Shown here: piece by piece, positions 10,801 through 22,661 of the stretch
Numbering within the stretch: position 1 is the first letter of the stretch
Layout of the letters: each line of letters opens with the position of its first letter
Assembly: GCF_000801105.2 (NCBI RefSeq)
Contig: NC_079519.1
Coordinates: 35,873,288-35,937,287 of the forward strand
DNA from: Raphanus sativus
Lineage: Eukaryota > Streptophyta > Magnoliopsida > Brassicales > Brassicaceae
Direction: 5' to 3'
DNA: 64,000 nucleotides
Notes under the pieces: generated by a model
What the model saw: only the letters and a program-made list of their open reading frames with translations
Database searches by the model: none
What the model was told of the DNA's origin: nothing
Program-made: the position numbers and the translations under genes

Positions 10801-12164
10801 TGCATGTGAATACTTTCGTTAGTCTACTGAAGTTTTGCGTTAGATTTTGCGTATGCTAACAAAGTCTTCTCTCCTCACTATTGTTGTGGTCTGCAGAGAA
10901 GAGTTTGTCACGTCGCTTATCCTATGAAGAAGTTGAAATAGAGATCTGACGTTACAGCATAGAGATCAGAAGATTTTTTCAAAACATTTAACATCTCTTT
11001 GTAAGGAAAAATGTTCTCTCTTATTTAAGTAGTGATCTAGTATTCCGTTTACACTTCTTTAATGTGTTTTAACTCTTCAAGCCTATATAACTCAACCCAA
11101 ATGTCAAACAATATGTGTATAATGGAATTGACCATTCACAAGAAAACTGCTTGTATGTTTTAAATATGACTTAGGCCTCAGCATATTTATTCGAACCCAA
11201 AAATCCAAACGGAACCGATCTGAAAATACACGTTCAGATCCGGATATGGGTTCATGCTAAAATATATATTGGATCTTTTTTCTTTAGACCCCGGGTCTCG
11301 ATTAGGATCCATGTCCTACCCGAGACTCGATTGGGTACCCGATATTAGGTGTATAGCTGGTTATTTTGGTAAATTTTTGGATATTTGTTACAGTATTGGG
11401 TTCAGACTTTTGAGTATAGTTTCGGATATTGGGTAAAATTTTAGATTTTCAAAATGTAATTCGAGTATTGGATTTCCAGGTCAGATTTTGGATAAATTTT
11501 CGGGTATTTTCGGATATTTTGAATATTTCTTGGGCATTTTTGGTTATTCGGTTTTTCGTGTTTTCGAGTATTTTTCATGTTTAGGTCCAATTCGCGTACT
11601 CTGGACCCTTTTCAGGTTCTAAATATCCAAATCAATCCGAACCCGAGATATATCCAAAAATTACGGATATTTGTCGGTATTAAAATATAGATCTGAACTG
11701 ACTTGGTAGTGTCAGATATAATTTTGTGAGTTTTATAGGCTTGGACCGGTCGAATAAACCTGATGTAATAATCTGAGGTGGTAGATTTCATTAAGCGGGG
11801 GCTTTTCACCCAAAGGGTAGTCTCATGGCTTCTGTTTCTGTGTGTTTTAAGGGACTTGTAATTATATGAAAGATGTGAACAAATTTGGAGAAAAGTGTGT
11901 ATAAAAATTATATGAAAATATTTGATATACTCGTCAGAAATTATGGGATTGTGGTTTCTTTTAACTGATGCATGTTCAATGTTGTGTAAACCGCATGTAA
12001 AGTATGTATTATTATGGCTGTGAATGTTAACCGCGGGACAAATGTGTCGCATGGCGGGAGGAAAAAGTTGATCACCATTCAACCAATTGTATTGCAATTG
12101 CTTTTGATAAATACAATAATAAATAAATTGTAAACGAAGAAGTGCGGGTAAAGAATACCTTGGA

Positions 12165-12194
12165 ACCCCCCACCCCCCCCCCCCCCCCCCTCCC
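12165..12194. repeat. Poly(C) run
   Basis: A nearly uninterrupted C tract of about 28 bases lies just before the RNase H-like pseudogene. Such runs are rare in plant DNA. It replaces the Pro-Pro-rich codons that normally begin this domain, so it may be a slippage expansion or a sequencing artefact. Confidence 0.6.
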
Positions 12195-12195
12195 G

Positions 12196-12659
12196 AGGCA
12201 GGGTGGAACATGTGATAACATTGGAGTGAAGTTCGACAAAAACAGTGGCTTAGTGGGAGGAGGTCGGGTTCTCAGGAACGAAAGAGGAGTTGTGCTGTGT
12301 CACAGTAGACGTGTCTTCTCAGGCTGTAAATCGAGAGAAGATGCAAGGTATGTGGTGGTAATGTGGGCTATGGAGAGCATGCGCAGTCAACGCCAGACCA
12401 AAGTTATCTTTGCAGGGGAATGTGGAGATTTATTTGGGGATACATTAAGACCTGAAGCCTGGCCATCCTTCCAATTCCAAAGTACGGCCATGCGTGATGA
12501 ATTAAAGGGGATTGCGGAGTGGAAGCTTAGGGTGGTTTCTAGAGAAACAAACAGAGGTGCTTTTTCATTACTCAAAGTGTCACTAATCTTGGATTGGTGA
12601 ATTCGTATGTCGCTAGGGGTCACCCTGAGTGGTTATTCGAACTCTTTGTCAATGAAAGT
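12196..12659 (+). pseudogene. RNase H-like (RVT_3 family) gene fragment, disrupted by LTR element
   Basis: The frame covering 12142-12600 encodes an RNase H-type domain of the kind found at the ends of plant LINEs and as free genes in Brassica. It shows the CDNIGV first strand, the GVVLCHSRR strand, a helix MWAMESMR and the KVIFAGECGDL strand. Acidic catalytic residues look degraded (IGVKFD instead of a D-x-S motif). After a stop at 12598-12600 the similarity continues in another frame through the VARGHPEWL region up to 12659. There the 5' LTR of the Ty3/gypsy element begins. The missing tail should lie beyond the 3' LTR, in or past the assembly gap. A nuclease role is unlikely in this state. 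Confidence 0.7.
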
Positions 12660-13812
12660 TGTTGTGGTCACTCAAGCTGAGGTTCCCCAAGTGCATAAGG
12701 GTCCTACTACAAGATCAGGTTCAGCAAGGTTAAGGAATGGGTTCACCAAGGCGGTTCAAGAACTGATTGATCAAGGTCTCAAACAGCTACTGATTCAAGA
12801 GATGTCTGGTTTGAAGATTGAAGACCCGACCGGCTCCATAGAAGTTCAAGATCAGCCCGGTCCGATTCAGTTCTCTTCCATCGTCCATAACCGAACCGGC
12901 CTCATCCTCTCCACATTCAACCTTGGTTCAGAATCAATCTCCAATCCAACCAACCAATTTGCTTCCGGTTCAGAGATATAGCCGACCACCAAAGTAAGTA
13001 GTATGTGTTGTACTCTTTTTCCTTCATCGGGTTTTGTCCCACTGGGTTTTCCCGATAAGGTTTTAATGAGGCAACAAGCAAGCATACTATGAGCTTTGGT
13101 TTAGGCATCTCAATTAGCATCCGGTTTACTGTTTTGATTTAATTTTATTTTGGTTTAGACTTTGGGCATTTGTCAGCCTTTTCCTTTTGTTTGAGAGTTG
13201 GCCCTTTGTTTAGGCCCATTTTTATCTTTGAGAGTTCAACAAGGGAGACTATATAACTCCTTGTATTTGGCAATTTATGCCTTCAGTTTTCATGAAAGTT
13301 TTTAGTTTGCAAGAGCAAATAAACCCTAAGTCTTTCTAGTTGTGAGAAACACTTGAGAGCAGCCAGGATCTTATCAAGCCTTCATCACCAAGCTTGTGGC
13401 GATTCATCACTCCATCACCACCCATCGATTTGTCTTGAGAGAGACTTCAGTCCAGCAAGCAAATCCCACATCTATCCATCTCCATCCACTGTTCTTGTTG
13501 AGAGAGACTTCAGTCCAGCAACTTGAATCCATCCTCCATCTCTCTATCCTTATTCTTGATTTTTATTTCATTTTGTTTCTGTTTGCATATCATTTATTCT
13601 GCATCTGAAAATCCCATAAAATCATATCTGTTTTTGTTCTTAGTTTTCTTATTAGTTTACCTTCTGTTCTTCATTTTTAAATCCATAAGAAAACTTATAA
13701 AAATCTCTTCTTGTTTCAGGTACAAAACCAGCACCATCCCTTCTCTTACCATCCAGCCGCCCTCTCTCTCTCTAGATCAACCATCTGGCCAGTTTGGTTC
13801 TTGCCCACAACA
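12660..13812 (+). repeat. 5' LTR of the CRM-like element
   Basis: It begins TGTTGTGG and ends ACAACA, 1153 bases, followed three bases later by the primer-binding site. The first ~320 bases are an open frame that matches the C-terminal extension of the pol protein. Compared with the 3' LTR over about 750 bases I count roughly ten differences, mostly single-base indels, so identity is near 98-99 percent. Confidence 0.9.
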
Positions 13813-13815
13813 TTT

Positions 13816-13827
13816 TGGTATCAGAGC
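13816..13827 (+). other. Primer-binding site, initiator methionine tRNA
   Basis: TGGTATCAGAGC is the standard plant retrotransposon sequence complementary to the 3' end of initiator tRNA-Met. It lies three bases after the LTR end. Confidence 0.92.
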
Positions 13828-14530
13828 TTAAGGCTCCCAAAAGCTTTGGTTGTTTCTATTCCCTTTTTGCTTGTTCACCATCATATTATTGTCATCATTT
13901 TTTTATTGCATCAAAAGTCAAAAAAAAAAATTGTTGCATTGTGTTCTTGGTGTTCTTGATGTTCATCATTGTTCTTATTGCATTTTGGTAGATCTTTGTT
14001 GTGCATCCAATCTGTTTTACAACTTGTTTTTGCTCTTGGTCGATTTTTACCTTCCATTTTTGGAGGTTGAATTGATTATTTGCATTAATTTGTTTTGTAA
14101 TTGCATCAATCATCTAGATTAATTGGTTTTGCATTCATTTTGATTGTCATTGCATTTATTCTGATTGCTTGCATTCATTTTGGAAATCCAATCATCATTT
14201 ATAAAAAAAAAAAAATCTTTCAATCATCTTTTATTTTTTTTATTTGCATTTAGTTTCTCAATCTTTTTCCATTTTCAAACTTTGTCAAGTTTAATTCTTT
14301 CTTTCAAACTTAAAAAAAAAAAGATTTCAACTTTCCTTTCTTTAAAAATGTCGAATTTAATTTTCAAATAAAAAAAAAAAAACTTTCATCATTTGCATTT
14401 ATTTGATTTTTATTTTGCATTTGAAGTTTCATCTTTCTTTTTTTTATTAAGTCATTCTCTCTTTCTTTCTTCTTTCTTTGCCATTTCCCTTTGCACTTGA
14501 TCTCCTTTTCTTTCTTACTTTTCAGGAGAT

Positions 14531-17500
14531 ATGGGAGACTTAAACGGTGCAACTGAGATCAACGCCCAGCTCCAAGCCTTGCAGGCCGGCCAAGCTCAGC
14601 TCGTTGAAACCCTTAACGCCTTGACGGCTCAAATGAATCTCATGGGTCAGGGAAACCAGAACCAACCCAATGGCCATCCAGCCGCAAGAAGGTTCGGTCC
14701 CTATCTCAACCAGCCGCAGTCCGAGTCGGAGGAAGATGAGTCTGAAGAGGAGCCACCAGATCGTGGAGGCGCTAATCAAGCCGCTCGAGGTGGGAGACGT
14801 GGTAGAGATGTGAGTCCTTACCAAAGGCGGGATGGAAGCCCTGACCGGAGGAGAGACCGAGACCGGAACGATGATGCGGCCTTCCAAAGAGGCAAGGACA
14901 TCAAGCTGAAGCCACCCACGTTCGCGGGAAAGGTCGATCCGGACGCATACATCACATGGGAGAAACGCATGGAGTATATCTTTGAGTACTACAAGTACTC
15001 CGAGGCAAAGAAGATAGCTCTAGCCGCCGCCCAGCTTACTGATAATGCTTTATCTTGGTGGGATCGAGATGTTGCTAAGACCGGTCCAGTATGGAGAGCT
15101 CAAAACTGGATTGAGATGCGAACCAAACTCCGAGCGAGGTACATTCCATCACATTATCCTAGAGATTTACTAAAACGTTTTCGTAAGTTGTCTCAGGGAA
15201 CTAAGTCCGTGGAGGAGTACTTTGAAGAGTTTGAGGCTCTAAGAAACCGTTTGGAAGTGGACGAGTCTGAGGCGTCCATGATGTCTCAGTTCTTGGAGGG
15301 ACTGAACGATCGGATTGCACGGAAGGTGGAGCGCCAGCCGTATGAAGACTTCAACGACCTTTTGCACTATGCCGTCCAGGCTGAGAGCCATATCAAGAGG
15401 AAGAATGCGGCCACTAGCCGAAGCAAACCTGCGTGGTCTCAACCAGGTTCCAAAGGTGCTGAAAGAAACAAATCCATAGAAGTGGAGAACCGGTTCAAGA
15501 AGAACCAAGCTGACACCACTAAAGCCGGATCATCTGACCAAGGTAGGGTCAAGTTCAAAATCAGAGAACCCGTGACATTACTTGTTTTAAGTGTCAGGGA
15601 AAGGGACATTACGCTAGGGATTGCCCAAACAAGCGTGTGATGGTCCTTAAGGCCGATAGTGAGTACGAGTCGCAGGACGAGGCCGAGTTGGACATGGTTG
15701 AATCTGGTGACGAGATTGTAGACTATGCTGACACTGGAGAGTTACTTGTGACCAGACGATCCCTCAGTGCCCTCTTTGATCCTGAAACCGTACAAAGAGA
15801 AAACATCTTTCACACAAGATGTACCGTGGAACAAAAGGTATGTAGCCTAATCATTGATGGTGGTTCTTGTACTAATGTGGCTAGCAAGTATCTTGTTGAT
15901 AAGCTAGGTTTGGTCAAGACGCCCCATCCTAGACCATATAGGCTCAAGTGGCTTAATGATGAGACCGAGCTTAAAATAGCCGAACAAGTTGTTGTGCCTT
16001 TTAGTATTGGTAAGTACCACGACCAGGTGAAGTGTGATGTAGTCCCCATGCAAGCCGGACATATTCTCTTAGGGAGGCCGTGGCAGTTTGACAAAGAGAC
16101 CATCCATCATGGCCGGACCAACATCTACAGCTTCAACCACAACAACAAGAAGCATAGCCTAGCACCACTTAGTCCACAAGATGTTCATGATATGCAAAAG
16201 GCAATGGACCAATCCAGCAAGGTAAGTAAGACTAACCTTTATATTACTTCTGGTCAAGTGCTTAAATCTTTACATCAAGAGACGCAGGTGCTACTAATGA
16301 TCTTTAAGGAAGGTTGTTTTGCAGGTTTTGAGGTCCAAGACGTACCAGCTGAGGTGCAAGTCCTTATGGACCAGTACAAGGACGTCTTCCCTGAGGATAT
16401 ACCAGCCGGACTACCCCCCATCCGCGGAATAGAACATCAGATTGACTTTGTACCAGGCGCGCCCTTACCAAACCGAGCTGCGTACCGAGTTAATCCCGAG
16501 GAGGCCAAGGAGTTGGAGAGGCAGGTCCAAGACCTTATGGACAAGGGCTACATTCGTGAGAGCCTCAGCCCATGCGCGGTTCCGGTCCTGCTAGTGCCTA
16601 AGAAAGATGGCACATGGCGCATGTGTGTGGACTGCCGAGCCATCAACAACATAACCATCAAATATCGGTACCCTATTCCTAGACTTGATGATATGTTGGA
16701 TGAACTAAGTGGTTCTACTGTGTTTTCTAAGATTGACCTTAGGAGTGGATACCACCAAGTTCGAATGAAGGAAGGTGATGAGTGGAAAACCGCCTTCAAA
16801 ACGAAACAAGGTTTGTATGAGTGGCTTGTGATGCCATTTGGCCTTACCAACGCCCCTAGCACTTTCATGAGGCTCATGAACGAGGTTCTAAGGCCTTTCA
16901 TCAGTAAGTTTGTGGTTGTTTACTTTGATGATATTTTGATTTACAGTCAGTGCTTATCGGATCACCTTGACCATTTAGAACAGGTGCTAAAGGCTTTGCG
17001 GCAAGAAGGGCTTTATGCCAATCTCAAGAAGTGTGTATTCTGTACTGACCAGTTAGTGTTCTTAGGCTTTGTTGTGAGTTCACAGGGACTGAAGGTCGAT
17101 GAGGAGAAGATAAAGGCGATACAAGATTGGCCCACCCCGACCACGATTGGACATGTCCGCAGTTTCCATGGTCTGGCCAGTTTTTATCGACGGTTTGTCA
17201 GGGATTTCAGCACCATTGCTGCTCCCATGACATCAGTGATCAAGAAGAATGTATCCTTTACTTGGGGACCTGCCCAAGAAGAGTCTTTTAATCAACTTAA
17301 ATATAGTTTGACTCATGCACCAGTCCTTACTCTGCCTAACTTCGATAAAACTTTTGAGATTGAGTGTGATGCATCAGGTACGGGCATAGGAGCTGTGCTT
17401 ACTCAAGGTGGCCGACCTGTGGCTTTCTTCAGTGAGAAATTGAGTGGAGCTGCCCTCAACTATCCTACCTATGACAAAGAGCTCTATGCTCTCGTGAGGT

Positions 17501-19117
17501 CCCTCGAAACTTGGCAACATTATCTTTTGTCTAAGGAGTTTGTTATTCATACAGATCATGAGACCCTTAAACACTTGAGAGGCCAAACCACACTCAAGAA
17601 GAGGCATGCTAGGTGGTTAGAATTCGTGGAGACATTTCCCTATGTCATCAAGTACAAGAAGGGAAAGGACAACGTAGTGGCCGACGCCCTCTCTAGACGC
17701 CACACTCTCATCACTACCATGGAGGCTAAGATTTTGGGTTTTGAACATATTAAACTTGCTTATGCTACTGACCCTGATTTTTCAGAACTCTATGCTAGTA
17801 CCACCAGAGGTGTTGTAGGTCCATTCTACCAGCATGATGGGTTCCTATTCAAGGAAAGAGGCTTTGCATTCCTCAAGGGACCATGCGAGATCTACTAACC
17901 CGGGAAGCACATAGTGGCGGCATGATGGGACACTTTGGCCGGACCAAGACCTTAGATGTTCTCACTGAACACTTCTACTGGCCGAGAATGAGACGCTATG
18001 TCGAGAACCTTTGCGCCAAATGCACTGTCTGCATAAAGACTAAGTCTCGATCTCATCCCTATGGTTTACATATGCCTTTACCTATTCCTAACGCACCTTG
18101 GGTGGACATCTCTATGGACTTTGTTCTGGGCTTGCCCAAGATAGAAAACAAAGATTCCATTTTTGTTGTTGTAGACAGGTTCTCCAAGATGGCACACTTC
18201 ATACCTTGTGACAAGTCCAATGATGCTAGCCAAACCGCCAACTTGTTCTTCAAGGAAGTGGTACGCTTACATGGAGTGCCCAGAACCATTGTGTCCGACC
18301 GTGACACCAAGTTCCTTAGCCATTTCTGGCGGACACTTTGGAAGAAACTTGGTACTAAACTTCTTTTCTCCACCACTTGCCACCCACAAACAGATGGTCA
18401 AACCGAGGTAGTAAACTGTACTCTCTCAACTGTTGAGAGCTACGGTGGGTAAGAATTTGAGGAATTGGTTAAGTTGCTTGCCTTTTATTGAATTTGCTTA
18501 TAACCATGCCAAGCATTCTATTACTAACCAATCCCCTTTTGAGGTTGTCTATGGCTTTAACCCAGAGATTCCGTTGGACTTCAAGCCATTGCCACCAGAC
18601 ATGCAAGTTAGTCAAAGTGGTGTGGACAGGGCTGAATTCGTCAAGAGCATGCACCAGCAGGTTCAGAAGACACTTGAGACTAAGGCTGAGAGGAACCGGG
18701 TCAAGCTCAACAAAAAATCGCAAGGAGGTTCTTTTCAAGCCGGGTGACTGGGTATGGCTTCACATGCGACCAGAACGGTTCCCTGCAGAAAGGAAGTCCA
18801 AGCTGGCGCCTAGGGGAGATGGTCCTTTCCGAGTGTTGGAGAAGATCAACGACAATGCTTACAAGCTAGAGCTTCCAGGAGAGTTCAAGGTTTCCCCAAC
18901 TTTCAATGTTGCTGATTTAGCCCCTTATCTTGAAGATGAAGACGAAGTTCTGAGGACAGAACCTACTCAAGGGGGAGGGGATGTTGTGGTCACTCAAGCT
19001 GAGGTTCCCCAAGTGCATAAGGGTCCTACTACAAGATCAGGTTCAGCAAGGTTAAGGAATGGGTTCACCAAGGCGGTTCAAGAACTGATTGATCAAGGTC
19101 TCAAACAGCTACTCTGA
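14531..19117 (+). pseudogene. Gag-pol of the CRM-like element, several frameshifts
   Basis: Gag (14531 to about 15550) has the retrotransposon-gag helices (ALSWWDR, FLEGLNDRI). The frame then shifts, and the CCHC knuckle ([14 protein letters not shown], about 15570-15615) is read in the pol frame. Pol (to about 17880) shows protease ([12 protein letters not shown]), RT with VVYFDDIL, and RNase H ([23 protein letters not shown]). A second shift near 17880 leads to integrase: the zinc-binding HFYWP...CAKCTVC region, then the D, D and E segments [18 protein letters not shown] and TDGQTEVV. Further shifts occur near 18425 and 18715. The last frame continues across the polypurine tract into the 3' LTR and stops at 19117. 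At least four single-base indels break one original polyprotein. Confidence 0.88.
18970..18981 (+). other. Polypurine tract of the CRM-like element
   Basis: AGGGGGAGGGGA-type purine run immediately before the 3' LTR start TGTTGTGG. It primes plus-strand DNA synthesis. It lies inside the pol coding frame, which is unusual for most LTR elements but matches the CRM pattern. Confidence 0.85.
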
Positions 19118-19739
19118 CTGATTCAAGAGATGTCTGGTTTGAAGATTGAAGACCCGACCGGCTCCATAGAAGTTCAGATCAGCCCGGTCCGATTCAGTTC
19201 TCTTCCATCGTCCATAACCGAACCGGGCTCATCCTCTCCACATTTCAACCTTGGTTCAGAATCAATCTCCAATCCAACCAACCAATTTGCTTCTGGTTCA
19301 GAGATATAGCCGACCACCAAAGTAAGTAGTATGTGTTGTACTCTTTTTCTTTCATCGGGTTTTGTCCCACTGGGTTTTCCCGATAAGGTTTTAATGAGGC
19401 AACAAGCAAGCATACTATGAGCTTTGGTTTAGGCATCTCAATTAGCATCCGGTTTACTGTTTTGATTTAATTTTATTTTGGTTTAGACTTTGGGCATTTG
19501 TCAGCCTTTCCTTTTGTTTGAGAGTTGGCCCTTTGTTTAGGCCCATTTTTATCTTTGAGAGTTCAACAAGGGAGACTATATACTCCTTGTATTTGGCGAT
19601 TTTGCCTTCAGTTTTCATGAAAGTTTTTAGTTTGCAAGAGCAAATAAACCCTAAGTCTTTCTAGTTGTGAGAAACACTTTGAGAGCAGCCAGGATCTTAT
19701 CAAGCCTTCATCACCAAGCTTGTGGCGATTCATCACTCC
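18982..19739 (+). repeat. 3' LTR of the CRM-like element, incomplete
   Basis: It matches 12660-13412 closely and stops at the N gap. A six-base duplication near 19113-19118 creates a stop in the pol extension that is absent from the 5' LTR copy. Confidence 0.9.
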
Positions 19740-19839
19740 NNNNNNNNNNNNNNNNNNNNNNNNNNNNNNNNNNNNNNNNNNNNNNNNNNNNNNNNNNNNN
19801 NNNNNNNNNNNNNNNNNNNNNNNNNNNNNNNNNNNNNNN
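19740..19839. other. Assembly gap of 100 N
   Basis: Exactly 100 N bases, a conventional placeholder of unknown true size. The left side ends inside the CRM-like 3' LTR and the right side begins inside the Athila third ORF. The missing DNA must at least hold about 400 bases of LTR, and probably also the 3' LTR of one or both elements. Confidence 0.98.
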
Positions 19840-20897
19840 AGAATTAAATGCAAAAGAAAAACTGGTATGTACAATGGTGAGGTGAGAAGATACCTGACTA
19901 AGGATAGAAGGAGTGTCCTCAGTGTCCCAGTCATCAGCAGTGGCAAAGAAGGGACTCGTTGGAGGAGACACGAGCTGGTGGAGAAGGGTTCTGCGCCTTC
20001 TACGAAGCTCATGGTCTGGAGAGCGTGCTGGTGCAGGGGCTGCTGACCTAGAATCATAGAAGGAGGGTCTAGGGAGGGTTGAAGGGCCAGCTTCTGTCAT
20101 AATATCATCCCTTCGGCAGCCTGAGCCGATTGCTTGTCCGAGCTAGCATTGAAGTGACCTTTCTTCATCTGTCTTTTAAGCACTTTGACCGACTCCTTGA
20201 GCTTGTAAAGGGTCCTATCCTGCATCTTGTTCCATCTTTGTAGCTTAGCATTCTGAGAGAGAGAATGGCGCAATGCAACACTCGTTGTGAGACCGCGATA
20301 AGGCGCAAAGTAGTACCGCTCTGTCCCATACTTAGGTCCTGGTGTGATCGGCCCTTCATCATCAGCATCACTAGGAACGAGCAGACTGAGAAGCACTAGC
20401 CCTGGCTCTCTTTTTGCGAGGTCTGGTGATTTTCTCAAATTCACCAAATCAGAGGAACAAGCTCATGCTCTGGAGGAGTGAATTCTAACATGCTGAGGAT
20501 CAGCTAGAGTTGTCTCCCTCTCACATGGAAGGAGGATGTGTAACGGCACAGGGTCGAAATCGCGTGACCAGAAGGGAAAAGCAAACGGTTTGCCGTCTTT
20601 TCCTGTGAGAAATTGAGTCCTCTGCAAGTAGGGGATGTCCATTGAGGCTGGAGCTTGATCCGGAGTTCCCAAGCGAATACCCACTGCTTCCAAGATAGGG
20701 GTAATGAAGCTCCCGATGAACAGCTTCGGTTTTGCAATCTTAGTAGTCCAAACCCACTCTTTGTAATAAGTGAATCTCTTCATCAACAATCCCACTATTC
20801 CCATATCCTCAAAATCTTCAGGAGTGGTGTCTATCAGTTTATCTTCAAGTATGGGAAGGAGTCCTAGAGCAAGAAGCTTAAGCTCTTCGTCATTTGC

Positions 20898-21790
20898 CCC
20901 GCCAGTAGAGATGTCAAATGGGCGGGCTATAAATGGGCGGCCCGTGTCCAAATTGATATGGTCTGAAATGGACATGCCCATTTTGACCCAGTAACTAAAT
21001 TTTGTCCACATGGACGAACCCAATTATAACATGGACAATATTGGGTTTAACCACTTGGACAATGGGCGGCCCAAAAATCTAAAATATCTAGGTTTAGCAA
21101 ATTAGAAAAAACACAATATTTTTTTTCCAACATTTTTTCTTCCTGAAGCCTGAAAGTTTGATTTTTAACTGTTTATTTGTGATTTTTGTTATGGAAAACA
21201 TAATTTCCGCTAAAACTGAAAAACGTAATTTTTCGTTAAAATCGAAAAAACGTAAATTTTCGTTAAAATCGGAAAAAACATAGTTGCCCGCCAAAACCGG
21301 AAAAATGTAATTTCCTGCCAAGATCGAAAAATACAATTTTCCGCCAAAACCGAAAAAAATGCAATTTCTGCCAAAACCGAAAAAACCGATTTCCTGTCAA
21401 AATCAAAAACGCAATTTCCCGTCAATACCTAGAAACGTAATTTCTCGCCAAAACTAAAAACGTAATTTTCTGCAAAATTGAAAAAACGCAATTTTCCGCC
21501 AAAACCGAAAAAATACAATTTCTCGCAAAAACCGAAAATGCAATTTTTTCCAAAACAGAAAAACACAATTTCCCACAAAAATCGAAAAAATGAAAATTAT
21601 ATTGTTTACATTAAATGGGTGTATGGGTCCCATGGACAGCCCAACAAATCATGGTCTTATTTGGTTATGGTCTCATTTGGACATGGTTCTATTTGGGCTT
21701 CGACCAAAAATGTCCAACAAAAAAATGAAGCCCATTCGGACACGCGCCCAAACCCGCCCGGCCCGCCCAATTGACATCTCTACCCGCCAG
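20898..21790. mobile_element. Non-autonomous hAT element with 8-bp target duplication
   Basis: The 8-base repeat CCCGCCAG at 20898-20905 and 21783-21790 flanks an 877-bp element. Its ends are inverted repeats, TAGAGATGTCAAATGGGC on the left and the complement of GCCCAATTGACATCTCTA on the right. Eight-base duplications and TAGRGATG ends are hAT hallmarks. The two flanks are continuous Athila ORF sequence, so the insertion point is exact. No transposase is encoded. The centre is a tandem array (listed separately). Confidence 0.92.
21190..21600. repeat. Minisatellite inside the hAT element
   Basis: About 14-15 imperfect copies of a roughly 27-base unit built on AAAACCGAAAAA and CGCAATTTCCCGCC. 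They fill the centre of the hAT element. Both words recur with small changes, and run lengths of A vary between units. Confidence 0.75.
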
Positions 21791-22661
21791 GTTCACTACG
21801 CGAGTAGAAGGTGTGAGTAAGGACCTTATGGGTCAATCTCACTGCAGGGTTTGAGATATCTGTGCTCTTATCCTCCCCAGCCACACGAGCTTTCCCGGAG
21901 ATCTCATTCCATATCTCTTTAACAATCGCTGATCTATTAGGTGTGAAGGGTGAAGGTCTGTCTGGAAATCCGAAAATAGAACTCAGCTTCTTGAACCCGA
22001 CCTTGTAGGTCTTCCTATGTATCGTGAAGGAAATGCGCCCATACCCGTCAGTTTTATGTTCCGGGCGCGATGGAGGTAGCAACGAATGAAGACAAGAACT
22101 GACAAGAAAGCTCCTCATGAACCCCGTAGCTCATACTAAGCAGTGACTCCATGCCCATGTTCTGAAGAATCTGTCTCACATCCTGATACAGTCCAAGCGT
22201 CTCAAGAGTCTCCCGATCTGGAAATTTCATAGCTCGCCATTCAACATCCTCAGAAAGGCGCTCGTAGAGCTGTGCTGGAGAATGGTTTCTGGTGGCTGGC
22301 GGTACTCTCTGTCCCTTCTTGACTGTTGCAGGAGTTGGAGCTGGTGCTTCTTCCTCATCTTCAGTTTCAGCTCTAAGACCTTCTTCTATCATTTCCTCAA
22401 TCTCAGCTTCAATTGCTGCCTGTTCAGTGGGTGTCTTTTCCTTCTTCTGTGGAACAGGTTTTCGTCGGTAGACTTGAGTTGGAGGCTGGGGCCTGCCTGC
22501 TCTTGGTGGGTTTGCTCTTGTTCCAGCTTGAGAAGAAGTTACCATAGCTTGAGAAGAAGTTCCCACAGCTTGAGATGAAGTTCCCACAGCTTGGAAGAAA
22601 TCAGACTCTGATCTATTTGGGTTTGGTTTCCGCGCTGGCTTTAGTTCTCACCATTACTACC

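Larger units (their letters stand above)
10580..12160. other. Intergenic region with repeat debris
   Basis: No gene is recognised. It contains two short retroposon stubs (10669-10720 and 10764-10800). From about 11180 to 11700 there is a decayed repeat rich in GGATAT/CCGAA words, with terminal parts that look inverted to each other. That resembles old DNA-transposon sequence but has no clear boundaries. Confidence 0.4.
12660..19739 (+). mobile_element. Ty3/gypsy LTR retrotransposon, CRM-like, truncated by assembly gap
   Basis: LTR sequence is present at both ends (12660-13812 and 18982-19739). A primer-binding site matches initiator-Met tRNA (TGGTATCAGAGC, 13816-13827), and a polypurine tract (GGGGGAGGGGA) ends at 18981. 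Gag-pol lies between. Domain order protease-RT-RNase H-integrase assigns it to Ty3/gypsy. There is no recognisable chromodomain, and the pol frame runs into the 3' LTR, as described for CRM-clade chromoviruses (centromeric in many plants). Clade assignment is inferred. The 3' LTR is cut at 19739 by N bases, so the target duplication cannot be checked. Confidence 0.9.
19840..22654 (-). pseudogene. Athila third ORF (ATHILA ORF-1 family), broken and carrying a hAT insertion
   Basis: The minus-strand frame begins at ATG 22654, seven bases after a TTTCAG splice-acceptor-like motif. It has an acidic, low-complexity N-terminus with three 21-base repeats encoding GTSSQA-like units (22525-22587). The conserved part follows (DVEWRAMKFPDRETLE, then DGYGRISFTI and FGFPDRPSPF). 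Frames change near 22615, near 22090 and near 20450, and an 877-bp hAT element splits the ORF at 20906-21782. The function of this ORF is unknown; its position downstream of pol has led others to call it env-like. The C-terminal part runs into the gap. Confidence 0.75.

Noticed and set aside
12607..12981. Possible small gene
   Set aside because: It is the pol C-terminal extension encoded in the 5' LTR, joined to flanking sequence.
21478..21774. Lys/Asn-rich open frame
   Set aside because: Produced by the minisatellite in the hAT element.
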